From: Mycolicibacterium neoaurum VKM Ac-1815D
GTDB lineage: Bacteria > Actinomycetota > Actinomycetes > Mycobacteriales > Mycobacteriaceae
Assembly: GCF_000317305.3 (NCBI RefSeq)
Contig: NC_023036.2
Location: 5,270,001-5,334,000 of the forward strand
Direction of reading: 5' to 3'
Length of the DNA: 64,000 nt
Shown: one piece after another, positions 8,856 to 17,384 of the stretch
Layout of the letters: each line of letters opens with the position of its first letter
Position numbering within the stretch: position 1 is the first letter of the stretch
Notes under the pieces: generated by a model
What the model was told of the DNA's origin: nothing
Databases searched by the model: none
Seen by the model: only the letters and a program-made list of their open reading frames with translations
Made by a program: the position numbers and the translations under genes

Positions 8856-9650
8856 TCAGGCGAACCACTTATCGCCATTGGCCATCGGACGCAGCACCCG
8901 GCTGACCTTGTCACCGACGGCGCACAGTGCCTCGACGAGGCCGCGCTCACGTTCTGCGGTCAGCCGCGCCCTCGGTACCGAGGCGCTGATCGCGTCCTGA
9001 GCCGGCCAGCAGTAGCGCAGCGCGACGGCGAAACACCGCACTCCCTGGGTGTTCTCCTCGTCGTCGGTGGCGTAGCCGCGGATACGTACAGTGTCCAGCG
9101 CCTCGGCCAGCTCATCGTGGCAGGTGATGGTCGCCGGCGTGATCGCCGCCAACTCGGCGGGCAGGTGCTGGTGGCGATCGACGCCGGTGCGTTCGGCCAA
9201 CAGCGCCTTGCCCAGCGCGGTGGCGTGTGCGGGCAGCCTCCTGCCGACCCGATTGATGGCGCGGCGATACTGCTGGGATTCCCGGGTGGCCAGGTAGACG
9301 ATGTCGGTGCCGTCGAGGCGGCCGAGGTGGAATGTCTCGTCCCAGTCGCTGCGCAGATCGTCCAGGAACGGCGCGATCATGGGCAGATACGGATCTCCGT
9401 CAAGATAGCTGGTGCCCACCAGCAGCGCACGGATCCCGATGCCGTAGAGCGTACCGGTCTCGTCCGCACGCACCCAGCCCTGTGCCATCAGGGTGCGCAA
9501 CAGTGCGTGTGCGCTGCTGCGCGGCATGCCGAGATCCTCGCTGATCTCCCGGATTCGGGCTGGCTCGTCCTGTCGCGCGGCCAGGTACTCCAGCAGCTCG
9601 ACGGTGCGGACGGCCGACTTGACCCCCGCGCGTGCAGTCGATTCGGTCAT
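8856..9650 (-). CDS. IclR-family transcriptional regulator
   Basis: The 264-residue protein has an N-terminal winged helix-turn-helix (SAVRTVELLEYLA, then REISEDLGMPRSSAHALLRTL) and a C-terminal IclR effector-binding domain. IclR proteins bind small carbon metabolites and control catabolic operons. The ATG at 9650 overlaps the stop of the TauE-like gene as ATGA. Lying between the transporter genes and gudD, it is the best candidate for the glucarate-responsive regulator of this block. Confidence 0.9.
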   Translation of the reverse strand: MTESTARAGVKSAVRTVELLEYLAARQDEPARIREISEDLGMPRSSAHALLRTLMAQGWVRADETGTLYGIGIRALLVGTSYLDGDPYLPMIAPFLDDLRSDWDETFHLGRLDGTDIVYLATRESQQYRRAINRVGRRLPAHATALGKALLAERTGVDRHQHLPAELAAITPATITCHDELAEALDTVRIRGYATDDEENTQGVRCFAVALRYCWPAQDAISASVPRARLTAERERGLVEALCAVGDKVSRVLRPMANGDKWFA

Positions 9651-10375
9651 AGCAGGCCTGTCTGTCGGACGACGAGAACCACCGCGCCCGCGGTGGATGC
9701 GGCGATGGCGGTCCACCGCTGCCGCAAGGGAGTGAGGATGCGGTTGGCATAGCGCGACAACACATATCCGAGAACCGCCGCCGGTATGAGCAGTGCGAAC
9801 ATCTGCACCGTGTGGTGGTCCACGGCACCGGTCACGCCCAACATGGCGATGGACATGAGCGAGCCGACCAGGAAGAAGCCGGCCATGGTCGCTCGCAGCT
9901 GGGCGCCACTGGTGCGCTGCCACACCAGCGCCATCGGCGGTCCGCCGATGGATGTCGCGGTACCGAGCACCCCGGAGGTGGCGCCGGCCAACATCAGGTT
10001 GCGCCGCCGGGGTTCGGGAATCCAACCCAGGCTGGTGATCGCCACGCCGGCCAGCACCACGGCCGCGATCAGGATCGCCAGGGCGCGTTCAGGAATGACC
10101 GCCAGCAGCAGTGCACCGGCGATGGTGCCGGGGACCCGGCCCAGCAGCGCCCACCCGGTTCCGCGCATATCGATGGCAGTGCCTTCGCGCAGCACCACCA
10201 GCAGCGTGAGCAGGGTGGCCAACATGATCAACGTGCCGGGTACCAGCGCGGGATCGATGATCGCGACCACCGGTGCGGCCAGCATGCCCATGCCGAAGCC
10301 GATGGAGCCCTGCAGGCAGGACGCCAACATCACCGCGACCATGATGACCGCGAACCCGGGCACGCTCGCGTTCAT
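9647..10375 (-). CDS. TauE/SafE-family membrane permease
   Basis: The 242-residue integral membrane protein has about seven to eight hydrophobic segments. It has the family-typical GSIGFGMGMLAAPV near the start and TATSIGGPPMALV in the middle. The family exports or imports sulfite, sulfoacetate and small organic acids. Its place between the ABC importer and iclR suggests movement of an organic acid such as glucarate or a breakdown product (inference). The ATG at 10375 gives a hydrophobic N-terminus directly; a longer frame would add charged, low-quality sequence. Confidence 0.82.
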   Translation of the reverse strand: MNASVPGFAVIMVAVMLASCLQGSIGFGMGMLAAPVVAIIDPALVPGTLIMLATLLTLLVVLREGTAIDMRGTGWALLGRVPGTIAGALLLAVIPERALAILIAAVVLAGVAITSLGWIPEPRRRNLMLAGATSGVLGTATSIGGPPMALVWQRTSGAQLRATMAGFFLVGSLMSIAMLGVTGAVDHHTVQMFALLIPAAVLGYVLSRYANRILTPLRQRWTAIAASTAGAVVLVVRQTGLL

Positions 10376-10415
10376 GTCCCGCACGCCCCGTGGTTCGAGG
10401 TCCCCGTCATCCCGC

Positions 10416-11447
10416 TCATGCGCTGTGCGACAACGCCGATGCCTCGTGCTGGGCAGGATGATGACATTCCGCAGTGTGGCCGGCGACCACGGGATCGACG
10501 GCCGACGGTGGACGCTGTCGGGCACAGATGTCGGTCGCGTGGGCACAGCGGGTCCGGAAGCGGCATCCCGACGGCGGATTCAGCGGTGAGGGCACCTCGC
10601 CCGTGAGCAGGATCCGCTCGCCGCGCGCCGCGTCGTGCAGCTTGGGCGCGGCCGACATGAGAGCGGACGTGTAGTGATGCTGGGGACGGTCGAAAACCGC
10701 TTCGGTGGGCCCGGTTTCGATGATCCGGCCCAGGTACATCACGGCAACCCGGTCGGCGACGTGGCGCACCACCGACAGATCGTGGGAAATGAAGACGTAG
10801 GAGATCTTCAGCTCCTGCTGAAGGTCGTTGAGCAGGTTGAGGATCTGCGCTTGAACCGAGAGGTCCAGCGCCGAAACCGGCTCGTCACAGATGATGACCT
10901 CGGGATTGAGCGCGAGAGCCCGGGCGATGCCGATGCGCTGGCGCTGGCCACCGGAGAACTCCTGCGGGTACTTGCCGAAAGCCTTCGCGCCCAGACCGAC
11001 CAGATCGAGCAGGCCGCGCACCCGCATATCGCGGTCGGCGCGGGTCTTGTACAGGGATCTGTGTGTACGCCACGGCTCGGCGATGATCTCGGCCGCCGTC
11101 ATCCGCGAGTTCAGCGAGGCGTAGGGATCCTGGAACACCATCTGCACGCGCCGCCGGAACTTCAGCAGTTCCTTGCCTTTGAGCGCGAACGGATCGATTC
11201 CCTCGAAGCTCACCGAACCCGCGTCGGGGCGTTCCAGCATCATCAGGGTGCGGGCGAGTGTGGATTTGCCACAACCGGATTCGCCGACCAGACCCAGCGT
11301 CTCACCGCGGGCCAGATCCAGATTGATGCCGTCGAGCGCGGTCAGTGTCTTGCCGCCGGATACCCGGAAGGACTTGGTCAGGTCGCGGACCTCGAGCACT
11401 GAATCGGCCGCCGTTGTCGAATCGGGCGTCATCGTCGAATCAGGCAT
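10416..11447 (-). CDS. Peptide-type ABC transporter ATP-binding protein (OppF/DppF-like)
   Basis: This 343-residue ATPase has Walker A GESGCGKST, the signature FSGGQRQRIGIARAL and Walker B VIICDEP. It has the C-terminal oligopeptide_HPY extension with cysteines in CRFRTRC, which is typical of OppD/OppF-type subunits. Its start overlaps the OppD-like gene by 8 bp. It completes a five-gene importer (binding protein, two permeases, two ATPases). Such peptide/nickel-type importers also carry sugars and sugar acids. Confidence 0.92.
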   Translation of the reverse strand: MPDSTMTPDSTTAADSVLEVRDLTKSFRVSGGKTLTALDGINLDLARGETLGLVGESGCGKSTLARTLMMLERPDAGSVSFEGIDPFALKGKELLKFRRRVQMVFQDPYASLNSRMTAAEIIAEPWRTHRSLYKTRADRDMRVRGLLDLVGLGAKAFGKYPQEFSGGQRQRIGIARALALNPEVIICDEPVSALDLSVQAQILNLLNDLQQELKISYVFISHDLSVVRHVADRVAVMYLGRIIETGPTEAVFDRPQHHYTSALMSAAPKLHDAARGERILLTGEVPSPLNPPSGCRFRTRCAHATDICARQRPPSAVDPVVAGHTAECHHPAQHEASALSHSA

Positions 11448-12459
11448 GGGAGACCTCCGTGGGGAAGTGGCAGGCGGACGCGCGCCGGCTACCGACGGCC
11501 TGCAGGGCGGGTCGGGTGCTGCGGCAGATATCGGCGACCAGCGGGCAGCGGTCCTGGTACACGCACCCCGCCGGGATCGAGTGCAGGTCCGGCGGGCTGC
11601 CGCCGATCGATTTGAGGCCGGCACCGCGCTCGGCGTCGACCGGCACCGAATCGAGCAGCCCTTTGGTGTACGGGTGCTTCGGATCGGCGAAAACCTCGGA
11701 CACCGGGCCGGTTTCGACGATGCTGCCGGCGTACATGACGGCGACGCGGTCGGCCTCCTCCGCGACAAGGGCCAGATCGTGGGTGATCAGCACGACCGCC
11801 ATGTCGTACTCCGCACGCAGGCTCTTGAGCAGGGCCATGATCTGCGCCTGCACGGTGACGTCCAGCGCCGTCGTCGGCTCGTCGGCGATCAGCACCTTCG
11901 GGTTGAGCGCGACGGCCATCGCGATGAGCAGGCGTTGGCGCATGCCCCCGGAGAACTGGTGCGGGTAGGCCTTCATCCGTTCTTCGGGCTGCGGGATGCC
12001 CACGCGCGCCATCAGTTCCACCGCCTTGGCCTTGGCCTCTTTGGCCTTCATGCCGTGATGGATGCGGAACGGTTCGGCCAACTGGGTGCCGACGGTGTAG
12101 AGCGGGTTGAGCGCGGTCAGCGCGTCCTGGAAGACGATCGCCAATTCCGGGCCCGCCATCTCGCGCCGCTTCTTACGGCCCACCGAGAGAATGTCGACAT
12201 CGCCGATGCGCGCCGTGCCGTCGGCGACCTGGGCCACCGGTTCGAGTAGGCCGACGAGCGCGGTGGCGGTCATCGATTTGCCGCAGCCGGACTCGCCGAG
12301 CAGTGCCAGCGTCTCACCGGTGCGGGCGGCAAAGCTGACATGGTCGACGGCCCGGACGGTGCCGGTGATGGTACGGATGTCGACGGTCAGTCCCTCGACC
12401 CGCAGCGCGGGATCGGCGTCCACCCGGTCCGTGGGGAGATGTTCTGCGACAGCAGTCAT
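11440..12459 (-). CDS. Peptide-type ABC transporter ATP-binding protein (OppD/DppD-like)
   Basis: This 339-residue ATPase has Walker A GESGCGKS, the signature FSGGMRQRLLIAMA and Walker B VLIADEP. The C-terminal extension GCVYQDRCPLVADIC is typical of the OppD group. The ATG at 12459 overlaps the upstream permease stop by one base (TAATG). It pairs with the OppF-like subunit to power one importer. Its placement next to the glucarate genes argues for sugar-acid import, but the substrate is not proven by sequence. Confidence 0.93.
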   Translation of the reverse strand: MTAVAEHLPTDRVDADPALRVEGLTVDIRTITGTVRAVDHVSFAARTGETLALLGESGCGKSMTATALVGLLEPVAQVADGTARIGDVDILSVGRKKRREMAGPELAIVFQDALTALNPLYTVGTQLAEPFRIHHGMKAKEAKAKAVELMARVGIPQPEERMKAYPHQFSGGMRQRLLIAMAVALNPKVLIADEPTTALDVTVQAQIMALLKSLRAEYDMAVVLITHDLALVAEEADRVAVMYAGSIVETGPVSEVFADPKHPYTKGLLDSVPVDAERGAGLKSIGGSPPDLHSIPAGCVYQDRCPLVADICRSTRPALQAVGSRRASACHFPTEVSHA

Positions 12460-13442
12460 TAGATGGCCTTTCCGGACTTGGTGAAGCGGGACAGTCGCTT
12501 CTGCGGGACGGTGAGTCGCCACCGCTGGGCGGGGTCGGTGGCGATGCGGGCCCAGGCGGCCAGGATGGTCGCCGAGACGGTGGTGATCACGATGGCCAGC
12601 CCCGGCAGGAAGGACAGCCACCACGCGGTATGCAGGTAGGTGCGCCCCTGGGAGACCATCAGGCCCCAGCTGACATCGGGCGGCTGGATGCCGATACCCA
12701 GGAAGCTCAGCGAACTCTCCGCCAGCATCACGTAGCAGAAGTCCAGGGTCGCGACGGTGAGCAGGGTGGGCAGCACGATAGGCAGCACATGCCGGGTGAT
12801 GATGGACCGCCCGCTTGCCCCGAACGTACGGGCGGCGTCGACGAATACGCGGCTGGACAGTTCGGCGGATTCGGCGCGGGCGGTGCGCAGGTACACCGGG
12901 ATACGGGTGATGGCCAGAACCGCAACGATGTTGGCCGCGCTCGGGGAGAACACGTAGAGCACCACCACCGCCAACAACAGCGAAGGAAAGCTCATGATCA
13001 CATCGGCCACGCGCATCGCGACGGTCTCCCGCCAGCCGCGGTAGTAACCGGCCCACATGCCGATGATCGAGCCGATGACCGCCGAGATCACCACGGCCGG
13101 AACGGCCACCGACAGGGTGGTCTGACAGGCCACGATCAACCGAGCCAGCATGCTGCGGCCCAGCGGGTCGGTGCCGAGCACATTGGCCCAGCCGTGGGCA
13201 AGGGTGAACGGCGCCTGATTGGAGTTGTCGAGGTCGATGCGGGTCGCCAGATCGCCGACCAGCATGGGGCCGAAGATCGCGGTGAGGAAGACCAGGCTGA
13301 GCACCGCCGCCGCGGCGGCGGCGACGCGGTCGTTGATCAGCAGGCGGAACCAGACTGAGCCGGCGGAGCTCTTCTTGGTGACCGGTTCGCCGACGATGGC
13401 GGTGGTCGGCTTGACCGGGACGAGATCGATCTGAGTGCTCAT
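12459..13442 (-). CDS. Peptide-type ABC transporter permease (OppC/DppC-like)
   Basis: The 327-residue inner-membrane subunit has a cytoplasmic N-terminus followed by about six membrane segments. The EAA-type loop lies in the region ESAELSSRVFVDAARTFGAS. The segment LGTDPLGRSMLARLI is characteristic of OppC-type permeases. It is located between the second permease and the ATPase genes with very short gaps, so it belongs to the same operon. Confidence 0.92.
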   Translation of the reverse strand: MSTQIDLVPVKPTTAIVGEPVTKKSSAGSVWFRLLINDRVAAAAAAVLSLVFLTAIFGPMLVGDLATRIDLDNSNQAPFTLAHGWANVLGTDPLGRSMLARLIVACQTTLSVAVPAVVISAVIGSIIGMWAGYYRGWRETVAMRVADVIMSFPSLLLAVVVLYVFSPSAANIVAVLAITRIPVYLRTARAESAELSSRVFVDAARTFGASGRSIITRHVLPIVLPTLLTVATLDFCYVMLAESSLSFLGIGIQPPDVSWGLMVSQGRTYLHTAWWLSFLPGLAIVITTVSATILAAWARIATDPAQRWRLTVPQKRLSRFTKSGKAI

Positions 13443-13457
13443 CTTCAGTTGGCTCCC

Positions 13458-14387
13458 TTAGACCTTGGCGGGTTCGCGGACGCGGGCATCGAGCAGCGCG
13501 TAGCACGCGTCGATGGCGATGTTGAGGATGAAGATGCTGACGGCGGTGAGCAGGACCGCCGCCTGCAGCACCGCGAAATCGCGTTGCAGGATGGCGTCGA
13601 TCATGAGCTTGCCGATGCCTGGCCAGCCGAAGATGGCCTCGACCACCACCGCGCCGTTGATCAGGCCGACGGCCAGGTCGCCGGCCACGGTCAGGGCGGG
13701 AGCGGCGGCATTGCGCAGTGCGTGGTGGGTGACCACGCGCATATCGCCTGCGCCCTTGCTGCGCGCCAGCCGGACATATGGTGCCGAGAGCGCGGAAACC
13801 ATTGCGCCGCGGACAACCTGGGTGAGCACGCCGAGAGGGCGGATCATCAGGGTCGCGATCGGCAGGACCCAGGACAACACACCCGCGTCGGTGCCGGAGG
13901 TGGGCAGCCAGCCCATCAGCACCGCGAACAGCCAGACGCCGGTGATGGCGAACCAGAAGTCCGGGATGGAGGCGGCGGTCATGGACAGCAGGCTGGAGAA
14001 CCGGTCGGCCAGCGAGTTGGGCCGGTAGGCCGCCCAGCAGCCGATCACCACGGCGCCGATGATGGCGAGCAACATGGTGACGAATGCCAGTTGCAGGGTG
14101 GCCGGGAAGGCGCGCAATGCCATCTCGGCGGCCGATTCGCCGGTGCGCAGCGAGGTGCCGAAGTCGAGATGGATGACACCCTTGAAGTAGTCGAGCAATT
14201 GGACGATCAGCGGATCGTTGAAGCCGTTCGATTCGGCGAATGCGGCGCGCTGGTCGGCGGTGGCAGATTCGGGCAGGTACAGGTTGGTGGGGTCGCCGGT
14301 GAGCCTGGCGAGCAGGAAGACACCGAGCAGCACGATGATCAAGGGGATGGTGCTGGTGTATATCCGGCGCCGCAGGAATGCGAACAT
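13458..14387 (-). CDS. Peptide-type ABC transporter permease (OppB/DppB-like)
   Basis: The 309-residue permease begins with a hydrophobic segment right after FAFLRRRIYTSTIPLI and shows about six membrane spans. The sequence YVRLARSKGAGDMRVVTHHALRNA corresponds to the cytoplasmic coupling loop. It forms the channel with the OppC-like subunit 15 bp downstream. The binding-protein gene ends 28 bp upstream. Confidence 0.92.
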   Translation of the reverse strand: MFAFLRRRIYTSTIPLIIVLLGVFLLARLTGDPTNLYLPESATADQRAAFAESNGFNDPLIVQLLDYFKGVIHLDFGTSLRTGESAAEMALRAFPATLQLAFVTMLLAIIGAVVIGCWAAYRPNSLADRFSSLLSMTAASIPDFWFAITGVWLFAVLMGWLPTSGTDAGVLSWVLPIATLMIRPLGVLTQVVRGAMVSALSAPYVRLARSKGAGDMRVVTHHALRNAAAPALTVAGDLAVGLINGAVVVEAIFGWPGIGKLMIDAILQRDFAVLQAAVLLTAVSIFILNIAIDACYALLDARVREPAKV

Positions 14388-14415
14388 GGCGTGTCCTCTT
14401 TCGGGAGCGGTCGGG

Positions 14416-15975
14416 TCAGGACTGGTCGGCGCGGTCGCCGGCCGCGGGTGTCATCGCGGCCAGGCGCATCTCGTCGCCGGTCGCCGGGTCGGGGGTGTAG
14501 TCGACGCGTGACGACTTGCCGAGGATGCCCTTCATGTGGGCCAGGTAGGCCATCTGCATGATCTCCTGCGGCTCCTCGGCGAACAGTTCGGCGAAGGCAT
14601 CCTGGCGGGCCTGCCCGGTGAGCGCCTCGGCGGCGCGGATCTTGGCATCGAACTCCGGTGTGCCGTATGCAGCCTGCGGGCCGTCGGAGAGCATGTACTG
14701 GTCGAGGGTGAAGGCGGCGTCACCGGCCTGGTTGCCGTGCATGATCATCAGCAGATAGGGCCCGGTATTCGCCGGGAACGGCCGCAACTGGTACTGCAAT
14801 TGGCTTGCGGTGTCCATCATCTCGATCTTGACGTTGAGGCCGATCTCGGTGAACTCGCTCTGCAGCACCTCGATGGTCTCGGTGATCTTGGGAAACTGGG
14901 CGGTCCGCCCGATCAGCCGGATCTGGCGGTCGACGGGGACACCGTCGGCCTTGGCCTGGGCGATGAGTTCCTTGGCCTTGTCCAGATCGTGCGGCCACAG
15001 CGGCAGTTCTTCGTTGTAGCCGACGACACCCGAGGGGATCAGTTGGGCGGCAGGTTCACCCAGGTCACGGAACAGCGCCTTGACGATGCCGGTCCGGTTG
15101 ACGGCGTAGTTGATCGCCTGACGCACCCGGATATCGTCCAATGGCGGCTCGGTGGCCTGCATCCGCAGGGCGGTGGTCTCGTTGTTCTGGAACGGCACGC
15201 CGAGATCACCGGCGCCGTCCTCGGGCCCGAGCCCGACAGCGATATCGGCCTCGTCATTGGTGATCATGGCGGCGCGCACGCTGCCCTCACTGCGCCAACG
15301 GTATTCGGCCTTGCCGAACGCCGGTGCCGCTCCCCAGTAGGTGGGATTGCGGGTCAGGGTCAGCTTCTGGCCGTACTCCCAGCGCTCGATCGCATAGGGT
15401 CCGGTGCCTATCGGTTCGCGCACCTTCTCGTCGACACTGGTGGTGCGCGGCACCATCTCGACGAACGAAATACGCAGCGGCAGAATCGGATCCGGTTCTG
15501 TGGTACCGATGACGACGGTTTCGGCATCCGGGGTACGCAGAGCCAGGCTCTCGTCGCCGAAAACATACCCGTCGACGTTGCACTGTAGGTCGGAATTCAC
15601 GGCGCGGTCGATGGAGAAGGCGGCATCCTCGGAGGTGAAGGGTGCACCGTCGGAGAAGGTGACGCCGTCACGCAATCGGAAGGTCCACTCGGTCGGGCTG
15701 GTCTGCTCCCATTCGGTGGCCAACAGCGGCTGCAGGTCTCCGGTGGTGGCATCGCGCTCCAGCAGCGGTTCGGTGATGTTGGAGCGCACGACGATCCCGG
15801 TCGACGTCAGCGAGCTCTCACAGGGTTCCAGTGTCGGCGGCTCCTGTTGCAGCACGATGCGCAGGGTGTCGGGGTCATAGCCGCCGCCCCCGGAGTTGGC
15901 GACGGTGCACCCGGCTGCCAGCACAGCTGTACCGGCGATCACCAGCAGCCTGGGCGCCATGCGTGTCGCAGCCAT
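14416..15975 (-). CDS. ABC transporter substrate-binding lipoprotein (SBP family 5)
   Basis: The 519-residue extracytoplasmic binding protein has a lipobox LAAGC, with the lipidated Cys at residue 23. The family-5 profile is visible in LRIVLQQEPPTLEP at the mature N-terminus and in WEYGQKLTLTRNPTYWG. The ATG at 15975 is preceded by GGAGG about five bases upstream and gives a clean signal peptide. It heads the leftward importer operon. The ligand is probably an aldaric acid or a related sugar acid, inferred from gudD downstream. Confidence 0.92.
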   Translation of the reverse strand: MAATRMAPRLLVIAGTAVLAAGCTVANSGGGGYDPDTLRIVLQQEPPTLEPCESSLTSTGIVVRSNITEPLLERDATTGDLQPLLATEWEQTSPTEWTFRLRDGVTFSDGAPFTSEDAAFSIDRAVNSDLQCNVDGYVFGDESLALRTPDAETVVIGTTEPDPILPLRISFVEMVPRTTSVDEKVREPIGTGPYAIERWEYGQKLTLTRNPTYWGAAPAFGKAEYRWRSEGSVRAAMITNDEADIAVGLGPEDGAGDLGVPFQNNETTALRMQATEPPLDDIRVRQAINYAVNRTGIVKALFRDLGEPAAQLIPSGVVGYNEELPLWPHDLDKAKELIAQAKADGVPVDRQIRLIGRTAQFPKITETIEVLQSEFTEIGLNVKIEMMDTASQLQYQLRPFPANTGPYLLMIMHGNQAGDAAFTLDQYMLSDGPQAAYGTPEFDAKIRAAEALTGQARQDAFAELFAEEPQEIMQMAYLAHMKGILGKSSRVDYTPDPATGDEMRLAAMTPAAGDRADQS

Positions 15976-16021
15976 CGGAACCTCCAGATCGGGAATTGGG
16001 CTGTACCGGCCAGCGGAGTGA

Positions 16022-16039
16022 TGTCCATGTATGTGGACA
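16022..16039. promoter_or_regulatory. Inverted repeat TGTCCA-N6-TGGACA
   Basis: The perfect 6-bp arms are separated by TGTATG, 47 bp upstream of the importer binding-protein start. This is a plausible operator for the IclR or LysR regulator of the island. No matching copy was found at the other promoters of the island. Confidence 0.45.
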
Positions 16040-16044
16040 CCATC

Positions 16045-16060
16045 TGTGACGGTAGACACA
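16045..16060. promoter_or_regulatory. CRP-like binding site upstream of ABC importer operon
   Basis: TGTGA-CGGTAG-ACACA matches the mycobacterial CRP consensus TGTGA-N6-TCACA at nine of the ten conserved bases (15 of 16 counting the spacer). It lies 70-85 bp upstream of the importer start codon, a position suited to activation or repression. The crp gene is in the same window. Confidence 0.55.
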
Positions 16061-16108
16061 CCGTAGGAGCGCCGTTCCGACAGCGTCAACCGTCCGAAAC
16101 GCGCGGAT

Positions 16109-16125
16109 CTGCGGCCATTCCGCAG
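16109..16125. promoter_or_regulatory. Inverted repeat CTGCGG-N5-CCGCAG
   Basis: This perfect 6+5+6 inverted repeat sits in the middle of the divergent region. It could be an operator or a small hairpin. No T-run follows it on either strand, so a terminator is unlikely. Confidence 0.35.
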
Positions 16126-16318
16126 CTGGCCGACGCCGGCGCCGCGTTCCATAAATGGCCCATGAACTGCTGTTATGCCGCTCGCGTCCGATGTTTGATA
16201 CCTCGAAGCGGTGGGCAAATCGCCAATCATGCATGTTCTGTATCAACCCATGCTATTTCCGTGTTGGACAGGTATCCGCAGGTCTCCCTACCGTGACATC
16301 GAGGAACGAAGGAGCCAC

Positions 16319-17299
16319 ATGGGAACATCAGCGCGATCCATCGACCGTGTCCTGCAGGTCGGTCCACTCAAACCTTCGCTGGCCGACACCCTCGCCGCCC
16401 GGTACGACGCCCTGGTCCTGCCCGAGGAGGACGCCGCCCGCGAGGCGTTCCTGGCCGAGCATGCCGACGCGGTGACCACCGTGGTGACATCCGGTCGCAC
16501 CGGCGTGGACGCCGCTCTGATGAGCGCGCTGCCGCGACTGGGCGCCGTGATCAACTTCGGTGTCGGATACGACACGACCGATGTGGAGGCCGCCGAACTT
16601 CGGGGCGTCGGGGTGAGTAACACCCCCGACGTCCTGACCGACTGTGTCGCCGACACCGCCGTCGGACTGTTGATCGACACCATGCGCCAGTTCTCGGCAT
16701 CCGACCGCTATGTGCGCGCGGGCCGCTGGACAGCCGAGGGGAGCTACCCATTGACCCGGCAGGTCAGCAACACCCGCGTCGGCATCATCGGGCTCGGCCG
16801 TATCGGTGGCGCAATCGCCAAGCGTCTCAGCGCCTTCGGCTGCACCATCAACTACCACAATCGCCGCCGGGTGCCCGATTCGCCGTACCGATACGTCGAC
16901 ACGCCCGTCGAGCTCGCACGCGATGTCGACGTGCTGGTGATCGCCGCCGCCGGCGGCAGCGCCACCAGCAAGCTGGTCGACGCCGCCGTGCTCGATGCGC
17001 TCGGCGCGCAGGGATACCTGATCAACATCGCCCGGGGCAGCGTCGTCGACGAGCAGGCACTGGTGAGCGCCCTGCGCGAGGGACGGTTGGCCGGTGCGGG
17101 TCTGGACGTCTTCGCGGCCGAACCGCAGGTCCCCGCCGAGTTGTTCGAGATGGACAACGTCGTACTGCTCCCCCACGTCGGCAGCGCGACCGTGCAGACT
17201 CGCGCCGCCATGGAGGCCCTCACTCTGCGCAACCTCGACGAGTTCCTGTCGACCGGTCAGCTGGTCACGCCGGTAGTGCAGCCCGCCGCCAGGGTGTAG
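16319..17299 (+). CDS. 2-hydroxyacid dehydrogenase (glyoxylate/hydroxypyruvate reductase-like)
   Basis: The 326-residue NAD(P)-dependent D-2-hydroxyacid dehydrogenase has the nucleotide-binding motif GLGRIGGAIA, catalytic Arg in NIARGSVVDE, and catalytic His in LPHVGSAT. The ATG at 16319 follows GAAGGAG at 16308-16314. It is transcribed away from the importer operon and is followed by a large palindrome. It is the second dehydrogenase of this family in the island and is clearly distinct in sequence from the first. Confidence 0.88.
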   Translation: MGTSARSIDRVLQVGPLKPSLADTLAARYDALVLPEEDAAREAFLAEHADAVTTVVTSGRTGVDAALMSALPRLGAVINFGVGYDTTDVEAAELRGVGVSNTPDVLTDCVADTAVGLLIDTMRQFSASDRYVRAGRWTAEGSYPLTRQVSNTRVGIIGLGRIGGAIAKRLSAFGCTINYHNRRRVPDSPYRYVDTPVELARDVDVLVIAAAGGSATSKLVDAAVLDALGAQGYLINIARGSVVDEQALVSALREGRLAGAGLDVFAAEPQVPAELFEMDNVVLLPHVGSATVQTRAAMEALTLRNLDEFLSTGQLVTPVVQPAARV

Positions 17300-17307
17300 C
17301 GGTCGAT

Positions 17308-17375
17308 CGCAATGTGACCCTGACAGTGCCACCGTGGATATATATCCGTGACGACGCTGTCAGGGTCACATTGCG
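17308..17375. repeat. 68-bp near-perfect palindrome between convergent genes
   Basis: The outer arms CGCAATGTGACCCTGACAG (17308-17326) and its exact reverse complement (17357-17375) are 19 bp each. At the same centre (17341.5) lies the 12-bp perfect palindrome GGATATATATCC (17336-17347). The two 9-bp spacers between them differ from symmetry only by transitions. It lies between the convergent dehydrogenase and LysR genes, so a bidirectional terminator is the simplest reading. There is no T-run, however, and the symmetry is unusually extensive. Confidence 0.75.
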
Positions 17376-17384
17376 TTGTGCGAG

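Larger units (their letters stand above)
15976..16318. other. Divergent regulatory region (importer operon / dehydrogenase)
   Basis: This 343-bp gene-free stretch lies between the leftward importer operon and the rightward dehydrogenase gene. It contains a TGTCCA-N6-TGGACA inverted repeat (16022-16039), a CRP-like site (16045-16060), a CTGCGG-N5-CCGCAG inverted repeat (16109-16125), and a ribosome-binding site for the dehydrogenase at 16308-16314. No convincing coding sequence is seen. Confidence 0.7.
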
